Below are positions 45,561 to 54,501 of a DNA stretch of 64,000 bases, piece by piece (positions within the stretch are counted from its first letter, which is position 1; every line of letters begins with the position of its first letter). The notes beneath the pieces were generated by a model, which was given only the letters and a program-made list of their open reading frames with translations, made no database searches and was not told the DNA's origin. A program made the position numbers and the translations under genes. This DNA comes from Glaciecola petra (GTDB taxonomy: Bacteria; Pseudomonadota; Gammaproteobacteria; Enterobacterales; Alteromonadaceae). The stretch lies in assembly GCF_031846345.1 (NCBI RefSeq), contig NZ_JAVRHX010000002.1, positions 248,001 to 312,000 on the forward strand, read 5' to 3'.

Positions 45561-46700
45561 CTATCCTAGGCCGCATTGCGGCAATTTATTGTGGCTTTGC
45601 AAGTCATTTTGCTTTCTGAATTCGGACGGCATCGCGCCGGTGATTGATTTAAACACGCGATTGAATGTAACCAGAGACGAAAATCCACTCTCCAATGCAA
45701 CAACCAATATACTCCAATGTTGCGCATCTTGATCTAGCAGTATATTGCTTGCGTGTTTAACCCTAAACTGATTTACAAAGAGATTAAAATTAGAAGCTTT
45801 ATAATGAATGCGGATTGCTCTACTGATTTTATATTCAGGTGTTTTTAATGCTTGTGCGAAATCGGCGATTTTGAGGTTAGGTGTTAAGTATATTTGTTGG
45901 TTATTGATTAATGCATTGATTCCACTAACAACTTTCATATCTACACACTCGTTCTTACTCGCACTCAGGTCAATAGTATGTTCCTGATCAGCGTTAAGTT
46001 GGTTTTGGGTATCAGTGCAAAAAGAAGCAAGACTTCTATCTTTGTTTTGCAAATAAATAACTAGCTGGACAGCAGCGACAATTAATAAGGCTGAAAAAGT
46101 CATTAACCAAGGAAAATATTGATCAATTTCAGTTGGTGTGAATAAAAATTTTGGCAAAATACTTGAATTGAAAACAGCCAAGCAAAAAGCGCTGGCAAAT
46201 ATAATGGACTGCAGACGCTCAGATTTATTTTTTTGGCTATAATTTCGAACGGCTTCCCAAAATGAAAGGGCTAAAATGCTTGAAGAAAGAAGCGTTGTTA
46301 TTTCATTCATACCTTCTTTAATACGCAGCATACTGTCACTTGCAAGCAAATGTTGGATATCAATGGCAATCAATAAATGCCACGTTTGATTGAATACAAT
46401 AAGCCCTGCTATGGCAGCGGCAAGCGCAACATGTCGTCTACTAATTGGATTGCTTTCTCTAAATAAGGTTCTTGCTATTAGCCAAACCACATTACAGGTT
46501 GCACATGTCGCAAAGCCAATAAAATATTGATATATACCTATGCTAGAAGCGCTTAATTTTTGCATGCCTACCATACACAAAGATGCGCAAAAAATAGCAA
46601 ACAAGTAATTGATGAGGCTTTTGTCTTTTTTAAGAGCATGTTTAAACATGATGCCCATGCAAAAAAAGACTAAAAGATAGAAGGGGAAAAGGTCTGACAT
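45561..46700 (-). CDS. AraC-family regulator with N-terminal membrane domain
   Basis: About 379 residues from the ATG at 46700, chosen because a purine-rich site precedes it and the first TM helix starts right after; the longer frame to 46772 would add 24 residues. The N-terminal ~230 residues hold about seven TM helices. The C-terminal ~100 residues are an AraC-type helix-turn-helix domain (IADFAQALKTPEYKISRAIR and ALESGFSSLVTFNRVFKSITGAMPSEFR). Such proteins couple a membrane signal to transcription. It faces the DUF2306 gene across ~195 bp, which makes that gene the likely target. Confidence 0.85.
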   Translation of the reverse strand: MSDLFPFYLLVFFCMGIMFKHALKKDKSLINYLFAIFCASLCMVGMQKLSASSIGIYQYFIGFATCATCNVVWLIARTLFRESNPISRRHVALAAAIAGLIVFNQTWHLLIAIDIQHLLASDSMLRIKEGMNEITTLLSSSILALSFWEAVRNYSQKNKSERLQSIIFASAFCLAVFNSSILPKFLFTPTEIDQYFPWLMTFSALLIVAAVQLVIYLQNKDRSLASFCTDTQNQLNADQEHTIDLSASKNECVDMKVVSGINALINNQQIYLTPNLKIADFAQALKTPEYKISRAIRIHYKASNFNLFVNQFRVKHASNILLDQDAQHWSILVVALESGFSSLVTFNRVFKSITGAMPSEFRKQNDLQSHNKLPQCGLG

Positions 46701-46895
46701 ACTCTTCTTTATCCTTTGATTTGCAATTTTTACCCAGATTTTTAGTCTACGGAGAAAAAGTGAGCATAGCAAAAAGACTTTGTTAATGAATGTTTCTCAA
46801 TTACATTATTTAGTTATTCAAATTCCGATTTTGACAAGTATTTTTTTGATATTGCTTTAGTCTTTGGACCGAGACGAACACTATAGGAAATAAGC

Positions 46896-47705
46896 ATGTC
46901 GATTGCACAAACCACATCAAAATCACGTAGACTCTTCAATTTGAGCCTTAAATCTTGGTTCATTTGCTTGGTTTTAGCCCAAATTACTTTTGCTATATAT
47001 CTAAGCTTCGGTTATGGCTTAACAAGCGTTACGTCGGGCTTGTCAGAATGGAATCGATTTAACCAGACAGCCTACGTGCCAGACGATAGTCTAGGAAACG
47101 CTATTTATGCTATTCATGTTTTATTAGCCATCATAATGATGTTAGGAGGAAGCCTTCAGTTTGTGCCTACTATTCGCAAACGCTTTAGCACCTTCCATCG
47201 CTATAATGGTCGTTTATTTGTTACGCTTGCATGCACTATTTCATTGGCGGGTATTTACTTAATTATAGTTAGAGGTACGGTAGGGAATACGCTTCTGCAT
47301 TCTTTAACTGCCTTTAGCGGAGTTGTAATACTGGTAAGTAGCTTTTTTGCTATACGAGCGGCTAAAAACCGCAATTTCACCCTTCATCAAATATGGGCAA
47401 CTCGTTTATTTTTAGCAGCAAATGGTGTTCTCTTCTTTAGGCTTATGATATTTGCTTGGATGGTTTCGTTTGGTGCTTTAGGCATAAATACCGAAGACTT
47501 TACTGGTCCCACAGTTGTGTCGGTAAGTGTATTGTCTTATCTTGCACCACTATTAATAGCTGAATTAGTGCGATATACAAAAAACAGCAATTCAGCTTTA
47601 CTGTATATCGTTGGAGCTTGCTTGATGTTTGCAATCGCACTTGTATTTATCGGGGGTTTATTTGCTATCACTATAGCAAATTGGTACCCCCTTGTTATGT
47701 CATAG
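46896..47705 (+). CDS. DUF2306 membrane protein
   Basis: 269 residues, about seven TM helices, DUF2306 family. Conserved His residues sit in or near helices: AIHVLLAIIMMLGGSLQF, FHRYNGRLFV, LLHSLTAF and LHQIWATRLFL. The pattern of histidines suggests heme or metal binding in the membrane, as proposed for related cytochrome-like families; this is inference. AGGAAATAAGC precedes the ATG. Divergent from the membrane-bound AraC regulator. Confidence 0.8.
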   Translation: MSIAQTTSKSRRLFNLSLKSWFICLVLAQITFAIYLSFGYGLTSVTSGLSEWNRFNQTAYVPDDSLGNAIYAIHVLLAIIMMLGGSLQFVPTIRKRFSTFHRYNGRLFVTLACTISLAGIYLIIVRGTVGNTLLHSLTAFSGVVILVSSFFAIRAAKNRNFTLHQIWATRLFLAANGVLFFRLMIFAWMVSFGALGINTEDFTGPTVVSVSVLSYLAPLLIAELVRYTKNSNSALLYIVGACLMFAIALVFIGGLFAITIANWYPLVMS

Positions 47706-47751
47706 GCAGAGCGTTAGCGCCCTTTTTGTTGGGCACCAAATTACCTTATGC

Positions 47752-48108
47752 TTAACTACGAAATGCTAATACTTTGGCTGATGATGATTCAGAATGTTCA
47801 TCATGAACATACTGTGTTGTATTGCCAATTGGGTCATTGATATTTAGGCAAAGATTGAGTTGATGTCTCATTTTTTCGAATGATTCATGCATCATTTTGC
47901 TAATTTCTATGCAGGCTCCCATAGGTGAATCTTTATGCACTTGGCGCTTGGCATCTACCTGAAACTGAATACCTCTAAGGCGTTTTTCGTTCTCAGGACC
48001 GGCACTTTGAATAAGTTTCTCTATCTCTGCTTCTCTAATTCTTTCAAACTCTTCTGGGTTTGTTTTAGCTAGTGAGCTTAAGTAGTTAAAATCAAGATTT
48101 GTAGACAT
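47752..48108 (-). CDS. DUF3135 domain protein
   Basis: 118 residues, soluble and helical. The DUF3135 pattern is present: FNYLSSLAKTNPEEFERIR, then LRGIQFQVDAKRQVHKDSPMGACIEISKMM. Found mostly in marine gammaproteobacteria; function unknown. AAGGA lies before the ATG. Stands alone and convergent with the DUF2306 gene. Confidence 0.8.
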   Translation of the reverse strand: MSTNLDFNYLSSLAKTNPEEFERIREAEIEKLIQSAGPENEKRLRGIQFQVDAKRQVHKDSPMGACIEISKMMHESFEKMRHQLNLCLNINDPIGNTTQYVHDEHSESSSAKVLAFRS

Positions 48109-48289
48109 GTACTTTTCCTTAGTCTTGTTCTTTTCCGTCTTTCAACAGGTAAAGCAAAAATAAGGCCAATCATAAAAAATCAATTAAATCATATATTTAA
48201 AGAAAGTTATTTTGTCTTAGATTAAAAGTTGTAAATTTTAGTGACACTTCAATATTACTCAAAACCTAATAGTCTGTTTCACTTCTAGT

Positions 48290-48323
48290 CAGCCCTTTTG
48301 TTGCAGATACAAATAAAGGGCTG
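48290..48323 (-). terminator. Inverted repeat downstream of serA
   Basis: CAGCCCTTT (48290-48298) and AAAGGGCTG (48315-48323) form a perfect 9-bp stem with a 16-base loop, starting about 30 bp after the serA stop codon on the minus strand. It probably ends the serC-serA transcript, though no T run follows. Confidence 0.5.
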
Positions 48324-48354
48324 TTGAAAACAATAGTACTCAATATGGAATTTG

Positions 48355-49527
48355 TTAATCTATTAAGCGAACGGTTTTTACATGTTCTACATTAGCGATT
48401 TCTTGTATAACATCGCCATTTTCCATTTGCTCTACATCTAGAATATTATAGGCGAGATCACCACGGCTCTTGTTCACCATGTCAATGACATTAACATTAT
48501 TGTCGGCGAGCACTGAAAGTACGTTTCCTAGCACTTTAGGCACATTATTATTCGAAAAAATAATACGCTGGCCGTCACACCTTGCCATGCTGACCGCAGG
48601 GAAGTTAACCGAGTTTTTGATGTTACCGTTCTCTAAGTAATCAATGATTTGTTCTGCCGCCATTATCGCACAATTTTCTTCTGCTTCTGCAGTTGATGCG
48701 CCTATATGGGGCATGGCAATTACATCGCTTCTGCCATAAAAAACAGGCTCAGGAAAGTCACAAATATAGCCTTTTAGTTTAGTATTATCTAAAGCTGCTA
48801 CAATAGCCTCAGGATCGACAATGCTCTCTCTAGCAAAGTTAACTAAGGTCATTCCTGATTTCGCTTGTGCAAGCGCTTCTTTATTAATCAAGTGATGAGT
48901 TGCTTCAATCGCGGGCACATGCAAACTGACATAATCACAACGCGCTAATAAAGCATGTAAGTTTTCAGCTTTTTGCACATTGCTAGATAGGCGCCATGCG
49001 GCTTCTATTGACAAAGCGGGGTCGTAACCTACCACTTTCATTCCAAGAGCCAAAGCCATGTCGGCGACCAATGAACCAATCGCCCCCAAGCCAACAATGC
49101 CTAAAGTTTTGCCCATGAGCTCATTTCCAGCAAACTGTTTTTTTTGTGCCTCAAGGGTTTTGTGTAATTCTGAGGCATCGGTCACATTATGCAATGTTTT
49201 AACATGGTCAATACCTGTTTTTATGCCACGCGAGCCTAGTAATAAACCTGCCAATACTAATTCTTTCACCGCATTTGCGTTAGCGCCAGGCGTATTAAAT
49301 ACCACAATACCTTTTTCACTATATTGCGCTACTGGTACATTATTGACTCCAGCCCCAGCGCGCGCAACGGCTAAAACAGTTGTATCTAAGGTTTCATTAT
49401 GTAGTTTGTGGCTGCGAAGTAAAATAGCATCTGGATTGCCTATTTCAGAACCCACCTCATATTTAGCGCGGGTAAAACGTTCTAAGCCTTTTACTGATAT
49501 TTGATTAAAAGTTTTAATTTTATACAT
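48355..49527 (-). CDS. serA: D-3-phosphoglycerate dehydrogenase
   Basis: 390 residues from the ATG at 49527. NAD-binding Rossmann motif GIVGLGAIGSLVADMA, the catalytic segment VNFARESIVD (Arg), Glu in DFPEPVF and His in MPHIGASTAEAEE, followed by a C-terminal ACT domain (NVNVIDMVNKSRGDLAYNILDVE) that usually binds serine for feedback control. It oxidises 3-phosphoglycerate, the first step of serine synthesis. An in-frame TTG at 49548 would add 7 residues, but MYKIKTFNQIS is the family-like start. Lies 24 bp after serC in the same operon. Confidence 0.92.
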   Translation of the reverse strand: MYKIKTFNQISVKGLERFTRAKYEVGSEIGNPDAILLRSHKLHNETLDTTVLAVARAGAGVNNVPVAQYSEKGIVVFNTPGANANAVKELVLAGLLLGSRGIKTGIDHVKTLHNVTDASELHKTLEAQKKQFAGNELMGKTLGIVGLGAIGSLVADMALALGMKVVGYDPALSIEAAWRLSSNVQKAENLHALLARCDYVSLHVPAIEATHHLINKEALAQAKSGMTLVNFARESIVDPEAIVAALDNTKLKGYICDFPEPVFYGRSDVIAMPHIGASTAEAEENCAIMAAEQIIDYLENGNIKNSVNFPAVSMARCDGQRIIFSNNNVPKVLGNVLSVLADNNVNVIDMVNKSRGDLAYNILDVEQMENGDVIQEIANVEHVKTVRLID

Positions 49528-49551
49528 GTTGTTGTTTGTGCCTATCAATTT

Positions 49552-50679
49552 TTATTTTTTAACTTGTTCGTAGCCCCAATTGAGCCACTCACAGAGAGTT
49601 TGTAGGTTTTGTTTTTCAATTGTTGCGCCACACCATATGCGCAAACCAGCAGGTGCGTCTCGGTATGCGCCAATGTCATAAGCAACCTTATGTTGCTCCA
49701 ATAGTGTGGTTAAAGCTTTAACTTGTTCGGGCGATAAGTCGAGGCGTAAACATACACTAGTGTTGGAGCGAGTAAATTTATCTTGGGCCAGGAAATCAAT
49801 CCAATCATGACTGTCCACAAATTCTTCTATAACCCTTAAATTTTCGTTACAAATGTTAATGGTGGCATCCACACCGCCAACACTTTCTACCCAACTTAAG
49901 GCATCAAGGTAATCAACTACACAGAGCATAGAAGGTGTATTAATGGTTGCGCCTAAAAATAGGCCCTCGATAAGTTTACCGGCTTTTGTCATGCGAAATA
50001 TTTTTGGCAAGGGCCATGGCGGCGTATATGATTCGAGCCTTTCTACCGCTCGCGGACTCAGTATTAGCATACCGTGCCCACCTTCGCCACCAAGTACTTT
50101 TTGCCAACTGTAACTCACTACATCTAGTTTTTCCCAAGGTAAAGACTGAGCAAAAACTGCTGATGTTGCATCGCAAAACGTTAAGCCTGTGCGGTTCTCA
50201 CTAATCCAGTCAGCATTGGGCACACGCACGCCAGAAGTTGTGCCATTCCAAGTGAATACAACATCATGAGTTGCATCTACTTGTGTTAAATCGGGTAAAA
50301 AACCATAGTCGGCAGAAAGGGTGCGAGAGTCTTTAAGTTGTAGTTGTTTGTTTATGTCGGTAGCCCAACCTTGTCCAAACGATTCCCAATACAATACATC
50401 AACAGGACGTTCACCTAACATAGACCACATTGCCATTTCTATTGCACCTGTATCTGAAGCTGGCACAACAGCAACCCTGTAGCCTTTTGGTAGGCCCAAT
50501 ATCCTAGCTGTGTCAGTACAAGCAAGCTTTAAGGCATCTTTACCCACTTTCGCTCGATGTGAGCGGCCGAGTACAGATAAATCAAGCTTACTAAGGTCAT
50601 AGCCAGGTCTTTTAGAGCAGGGGCCGGAGGAAAAATTAGGGTTTGCAGGTTTTTTTGTAGGGCACACGTTTTCGTTCAT
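49552..50679 (-). CDS. serC: Phosphoserine aminotransferase, alphaproteobacterial/Methanosarcina type
   Basis: 375 residues from the ATG at 50679 (AGAGA upstream); a frame open to 50727 would add 16. The PLP lysine is in SYSWQKVLGGEGG. The opening NPNFSSGPCSKRPGYDL and LDLSVLGRSHRAKVGKDAL, and EMAMWSMLGERPVDVLYWESFG, fit the TIGR01365-type SerC known mainly from alphaproteobacteria and Methanosarcina, not the E. coli SerC. It converts 3-phosphohydroxypyruvate to phosphoserine. The operon pairing with serA supports the role. Distribution suggests non-orthologous replacement or transfer. Confidence 0.88.
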   Translation of the reverse strand: MNENVCPTKKPANPNFSSGPCSKRPGYDLSKLDLSVLGRSHRAKVGKDALKLACTDTARILGLPKGYRVAVVPASDTGAIEMAMWSMLGERPVDVLYWESFGQGWATDINKQLQLKDSRTLSADYGFLPDLTQVDATHDVVFTWNGTTSGVRVPNADWISENRTGLTFCDATSAVFAQSLPWEKLDVVSYSWQKVLGGEGGHGMLILSPRAVERLESYTPPWPLPKIFRMTKAGKLIEGLFLGATINTPSMLCVVDYLDALSWVESVGGVDATINICNENLRVIEEFVDSHDWIDFLAQDKFTRSNTSVCLRLDLSPEQVKALTTLLEQHKVAYDIGAYRDAPAGLRIWCGATIEKQNLQTLCEWLNWGYEQVKK

Positions 50680-51198
50680 CAATGTCTCTGTTATTGCGAT
50701 TAGTAATTTTTTAAGGTGACATAACATACAAGCCTTTTTAGCGCTTGGCTAGACTGTTGTGACATAGATTATTCATTTGTTGTATTCAAGTGTTAGCGCC
50801 ACAGTCATCTTCACGGTAATTGGAGTTATTGTATATTCAGTGTTTGGTAAGAGTTATCTGTTGGCAAAGGAGAGTGGCAAGTTAAAAAAACACCATGTTG
50901 ATATCGTAAGTATTTTTACTATCGAATGGACATCGATTTTAAAGTAATTCTATAAAAAATAGTGTCAGTAATTTTTACACATTGATACGCCAAAAATTTA
51001 AAATCAAATAAATAATTGATAAATCATTAACTTAAATAAATATAATTCAAGGCATATATTTTGCTTTTCGAAATTTGAGCTCTGAAGAATGTTGTATTTT
51101 TAATTAAAGATTCTAAAGAAACAGATTGAGCAAGCATGATTCGTAGTCTATAAATGCTCATTGATTGCTATCATATAATTAATATAAAAGAGGACTTT
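50680..51198. other. 519-bp intergenic region between serC and the PEP-CTERM-like gene
   Basis: Carries the divergent promoters. A short plus-strand frame at 50777-50947 could encode a small membrane protein (listed separately, low confidence). The remainder (50950-51198) is very AT-rich; no promoter or operator could be named with confidence. Confidence 0.6.
50777..50947 (+). CDS. Possible small membrane protein (unsupported start)
   Basis: An open frame of about 56 codons beginning with two TTG codons (50777 and 50780) and ending in TAA at 50945-50947. It would encode one TM helix (TVIFTVIGVIVYSVFG) followed by a basic tail (AKESGKLKKHHVD). There is no visible ribosome site and no ATG. It could be a real short gene, a gene remnant or chance. 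Confidence 0.22.
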   Translation: MLYSSVSATVIFTVIGVIVYSVFGKSYLLAKESGKLKKHHVDIVSIFTIEWTSILK

Positions 51199-51771
51199 AT
51201 GAAACGCTATTTATTTCTCCTATTATTTTTAACTGGGTTTTCCAGTTTATCTCAGGCATCTTTGCTTTTTAACTTTGATGATGATGGACTCCAAAATCCT
51301 ATTCCAACAAATTACAAAGGCCTTATCTTTAGCAATATTTTTGAATTTACCGCAAGCCAGTCGAATTTTGGAACTCCTTTGGCAAGCAATCCAGTAGGCA
51401 ATATTGTGGGTTACAACGGATATGAAAATGATTCTAGTATAGGTATTGCTAGCGGAACATTTACTTTTAATGGAGGTTTGTTTGCGCGAGGATATCTCGA
51501 TGATGTCGGTGCTACACTGTCCTTAACTGGCATGCTAGGCAATCAGACTTTGTATTCTTTCAATCAGGTCATTGATTCTACAAGTGTATATGACCTTACG
51601 CTAAACTGGACTGGAATTGACAAGTTGACAATATCCGGTAGTAGAAATTATGTCACTTTTGACAACTTGTTATTTAACGCACCAGTCACTCCAAATTTAG
51701 CATCTGCACCTTCCGTTTTGTCAATTTTATTGGTTGGGCTAGTGTTTTTGCGATTCAGAAAATCAAACTGA
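51199..51771 (+). CDS. Exported protein with PEP-CTERM-like tail
   Basis: 190 residues from the ATG at 51199, which has AGAGGA upstream; a longer frame from 51154 lacks both a ribosome site and a signal-like start. A signal peptide (MKRYLFLLLFLTGFSSLSQA) is followed by a beta-rich body with no recognised domain. The C terminus has a short hydrophobic helix (VLSILLVGLVFLRF) and a basic end (RKSN), preceded by SAP instead of the usual VPEP motif, so it is a degenerate PEP-CTERM form. Second such protein in the window. Confidence 0.65.
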   Translation: MKRYLFLLLFLTGFSSLSQASLLFNFDDDGLQNPIPTNYKGLIFSNIFEFTASQSNFGTPLASNPVGNIVGYNGYENDSSIGIASGTFTFNGGLFARGYLDDVGATLSLTGMLGNQTLYSFNQVIDSTSVYDLTLNWTGIDKLTISGSRNYVTFDNLLFNAPVTPNLASAPSVLSILLVGLVFLRFRKSN

Positions 51772-51812
51772 TCCATTGATACTGACAAGAACAGACACGC
51801 AAGTATAAAAAA

Positions 51813-51851
51813 TGGCAGACACACTTACTTAAATTGAAATGTTGTCTGCCA
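51813..51851 (+). terminator. Inverted repeat after the PEP-CTERM-like gene
   Basis: TGGCAGACA (51813-51821) and TGTCTGCCA (51843-51851) form a perfect 9-bp stem with a 21-base loop, about 40 bp after the stop codon. Likely a transcript 3' end structure; no clear T run follows. Confidence 0.45.
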
Positions 51852-52066
51852 ATACTACTTTCGTTTAAGTACTTGTTATCGTTTGCCCCACTATTATTAA
51901 AAACGACGATTCCCCGGTCACTGGTGGAGCAAATGACTTTTTGATAAATCAAGACTCTATGATAGGCAGTTTCTTAATCATTTTTTTAAACCTTGCTGGG
52001 TAATACTGCAATGCTCTGCCTGTTAGTGTATAACTACATCATCAATTATCTTGTAAGAGTCACATT

Positions 52067-52696
52067 ATGAGCTTAGATATTTGGCTAATTTATATCGCCA
52101 CTGTCTTTTTGTTTATGATCACGCCAGGGCCAAGCCATTTACTAATGCTTTCTAATAGCATGACCCACGGATATAAGCGCTCTTTAGCTACTGCCGCGGG
52201 TGATTTAAGTGCTAATGCTTTGCAAATGCTCGCTGCTGGCTTAGGCCTCGCCGCTATACTAGTGGCTTCACAGGATGCAATGACGATTATTAAATGGCTG
52301 GGAGTTAGCTATTTAGTGTGGATGGGCGTTAAAATGTGGCGACAAGCTGATACTGTCAAATCTGGGCAAAAGGCAGCGGGTTCAGCATCTTTAAAAGTGC
52401 TTTGGGCGCAAGGGTTTATTACCTCGGCGGCAAACCCTAAAGCGGTTGTGTTTTTTGCGGCACTCTTTCCTCAGTTCATAGATCCTAATCATGCATTTTG
52501 GCCTCAATTTTTAATCCTTTCTATCTGCTACATTATTATTGATGCATTGTTTTTGAATTTTTATGGCGCAAGCGCAAGCTGGCTAAGCCGCAGGCTAAAA
52601 GGCCATGCAAAAGTTCTTATCCATAAAATTGGCGCAGTGTTTTTAGTAGGAGCTGCCATTATTTTGAGTATGAAGACTTTACGAGATAGTGCGTGA
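52067..52696 (+). CDS. LysE/RhtB family amino-acid exporter
   Basis: 209 residues with six TM helices. The family pattern is clear: FMITPGPSHLLMLSNSMTHGYKR near the N terminus, WLGVSYLVWMGVKMWR, and GFITSAANPKAVVFFAALFPQFID in the middle. Members export amino acids such as homoserine, threonine or lysine. The exact substrate cannot be read from sequence. A strong terminator follows. Confidence 0.9.
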   Translation: MSLDIWLIYIATVFLFMITPGPSHLLMLSNSMTHGYKRSLATAAGDLSANALQMLAAGLGLAAILVASQDAMTIIKWLGVSYLVWMGVKMWRQADTVKSGQKAAGSASLKVLWAQGFITSAANPKAVVFFAALFPQFIDPNHAFWPQFLILSICYIIIDALFLNFYGASASWLSRRLKGHAKVLIHKIGAVFLVGAAIILSMKTLRDSA

Positions 52697-52767
52697 ATGT
52701 CATAGAAATGCAAAAGGATAGTGCTGTTAACACCAACACAATGTAAGGTAATTATAAATCCTCAACC

Positions 52768-52804
52768 AAAAAGCCCAAGTTAACATTGCGGACTTGGGCT
52801 TTTT
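52768..52804. terminator. Strong bidirectional Rho-independent terminator
   Basis: AAAAAGCCCAAGT (52768-52780) and ACTTGGGCTTTTT (52792-52804) pair over 13 bp around an 11-base loop, with A and T runs on both sides. It separates the convergent lysE gene and the Tat-exported protein gene and should stop transcription from both. Confidence 0.9.
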
Positions 52805-52824
52805 ATTATCTTTTAATTAGTGCT

Positions 52825-54489
52825 CTACGAACTTATAGTGCCATTTACAATAGGTTGGAATGCCGTCAACGAATCCATTAAGGTTGAACTTCCTAAACCA
52901 TGCCCTGGGATGACGCTTTGCATCAAGCCCTGTTCGCCATGCAATGCTAAGTAATTCAGCACAACCGTTTCAACTAGCAGGTTGACATTGTTTGCCGCCG
53001 GAGTAGCGGCCGTTTCGACCGAGCCATCACGGCGCATATATCCGATTTGGCGGTGTCTTTCTTGTTCGTCTGCGTCGGCACCTATTAACTGTGGAGTGCC
53101 GCCTGGATTGTAGACCAAAAAGAATGAACCAGCGGTTGATGAGTTATCACCCGTCCATTGGCCTTTACCGCGTCCGTTCTCAGAATCGTCTATCATTCCA
53201 TTAGAAAATACTGATCCATCACTCATCACGTACATCATAACGGGAACCCCCAAACGTGCTGCATATTCAAGAACCGCACCCATACAACGTCCCGCGCGTA
53301 AATCTCTGATTTCGCCCGTAGCTCTATTGCCAGTATGATAATCATAACCACCCATGGTGATTGTGCCAGCGCCAGCAAAACCATTCATAACTAGTTTCAT
53401 TACCGATGCCGTTTTTCTAAATTCACGATCCGCGGCAAATTCTTCTGTGGTAAAAATACCCCCCTCACCTACAATTTCTGGATCCAATTCAGGATCAAGC
53501 GTGGTCGGGTCACCGAATCGGTCGGCAATATCAGCGCTTTTCACATAACCACAACGTACAAGGTCTTTAACTACTTCATCATTACTAATGTTGGTATCAA
53601 CCTGGCCAAGTTTCATATCACTAATACGTTGAATCGATTCCATGACCGACACTGAGTCTTCTTGGCTGAGTAAGCCAATCAAATCACCTGTATCAACAAG
53701 ACCTGTAACGTCTGATGGTCTGTCTACTTTTGTGGGGCGTTTAGCTGGATCAATTAAACGTTGAGGTGCCATTGAATTGCCACCTGAGTCGGTATTTTGT
53801 GAACCAATTAAGGTTAATAATGAGCCATCTGAACCTGCCCTGTTTATGCCGTACATTGGGTTATGTGGGTTGTTACCAGTGTCATTTTCTGAGCGAGCAG
53901 GGATCACAGCACCATTAACGTTAGCTCGATTACCTACTGCAAGTTTATCTTGAATGCCCCGCAAAAAAGGACTGTCAGCATGAAACCTTAAACCCAATTC
54001 TTCGTTAATAAAGTCAGATAACTCACCGTTTGGATTTGCAATTGATGGCAACATATCGGCGGGCAAGCCCTGTCTGTTGTACCCTTGCGCACTTAAAAAG
54101 TCCATTTGTCCATCGCGACCGCCAATTAATACATTAGAGCCAGCAATGTTTACACCACCTGCAAGGTCAAACACTATAAATGGGATTTTTCCAGCGCCTT
54201 GAGTGGCAATCCCGCAACCCGCTTTTAGGGCTTCTAAATCGGGTGATAATTCCGCCATTGCTTTGCGAGGATTTGCGAACATACTCAACACCGAAGAACC
54301 CAATACTGCGCCCGCACCAGCGTAAAAGCCTTGTGCGATAAAGTCGCGACGACTAGTGGGTTTGTCATGCTGATCATGAAACAAGGGCGCGTCTGCATCG
54401 TGCCCATTTTTTAATGCGTGTCTCTCAGCTAAATTTGCCGTTTGGGCTGAAGCCGACTTTTTACTAAAACTAAATATTTTCTTGCTCAT
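52825..54489 (-). CDS. Tat-exported DUF1501-like protein
   Basis: 554 residues. A long N region ends in a twin-arginine signal (SRRDFIAQGFYAGAGAVLG, RR at 47-48), so the folded protein is exported by Tat. The body resembles DUF1501/sulfatase-like proteins: GGYDYHTGNRATGEIRDLRAG, then MMYVMSDGSVFSNG, then DSENGRGKGQWTGDNSSTAG. Homologues are sometimes annotated in databases under a misleading secretion (GspF) name. Its function is unknown. Last gene of a three-gene operon with two c-type cytochromes, 12 bp after the LamG protein; GGAG lies before its ATG. Planctomycete DUF1501 proteins are likewise paired with cytochrome c proteins. Confidence 0.75.
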   Translation of the reverse strand: MSKKIFSFSKKSASAQTANLAERHALKNGHDADAPLFHDQHDKPTSRRDFIAQGFYAGAGAVLGSSVLSMFANPRKAMAELSPDLEALKAGCGIATQGAGKIPFIVFDLAGGVNIAGSNVLIGGRDGQMDFLSAQGYNRQGLPADMLPSIANPNGELSDFINEELGLRFHADSPFLRGIQDKLAVGNRANVNGAVIPARSENDTGNNPHNPMYGINRAGSDGSLLTLIGSQNTDSGGNSMAPQRLIDPAKRPTKVDRPSDVTGLVDTGDLIGLLSQEDSVSVMESIQRISDMKLGQVDTNISNDEVVKDLVRCGYVKSADIADRFGDPTTLDPELDPEIVGEGGIFTTEEFAADREFRKTASVMKLVMNGFAGAGTITMGGYDYHTGNRATGEIRDLRAGRCMGAVLEYAARLGVPVMMYVMSDGSVFSNGMIDDSENGRGKGQWTGDNSSTAGSFFLVYNPGGTPQLIGADADEQERHRQIGYMRRDGSVETAATPAANNVNLLVETVVLNYLALHGEQGLMQSVIPGHGLGSSTLMDSLTAFQPIVNGTISS

Positions 54490-54501
54490 TTTCAGCTCCT
54501 A

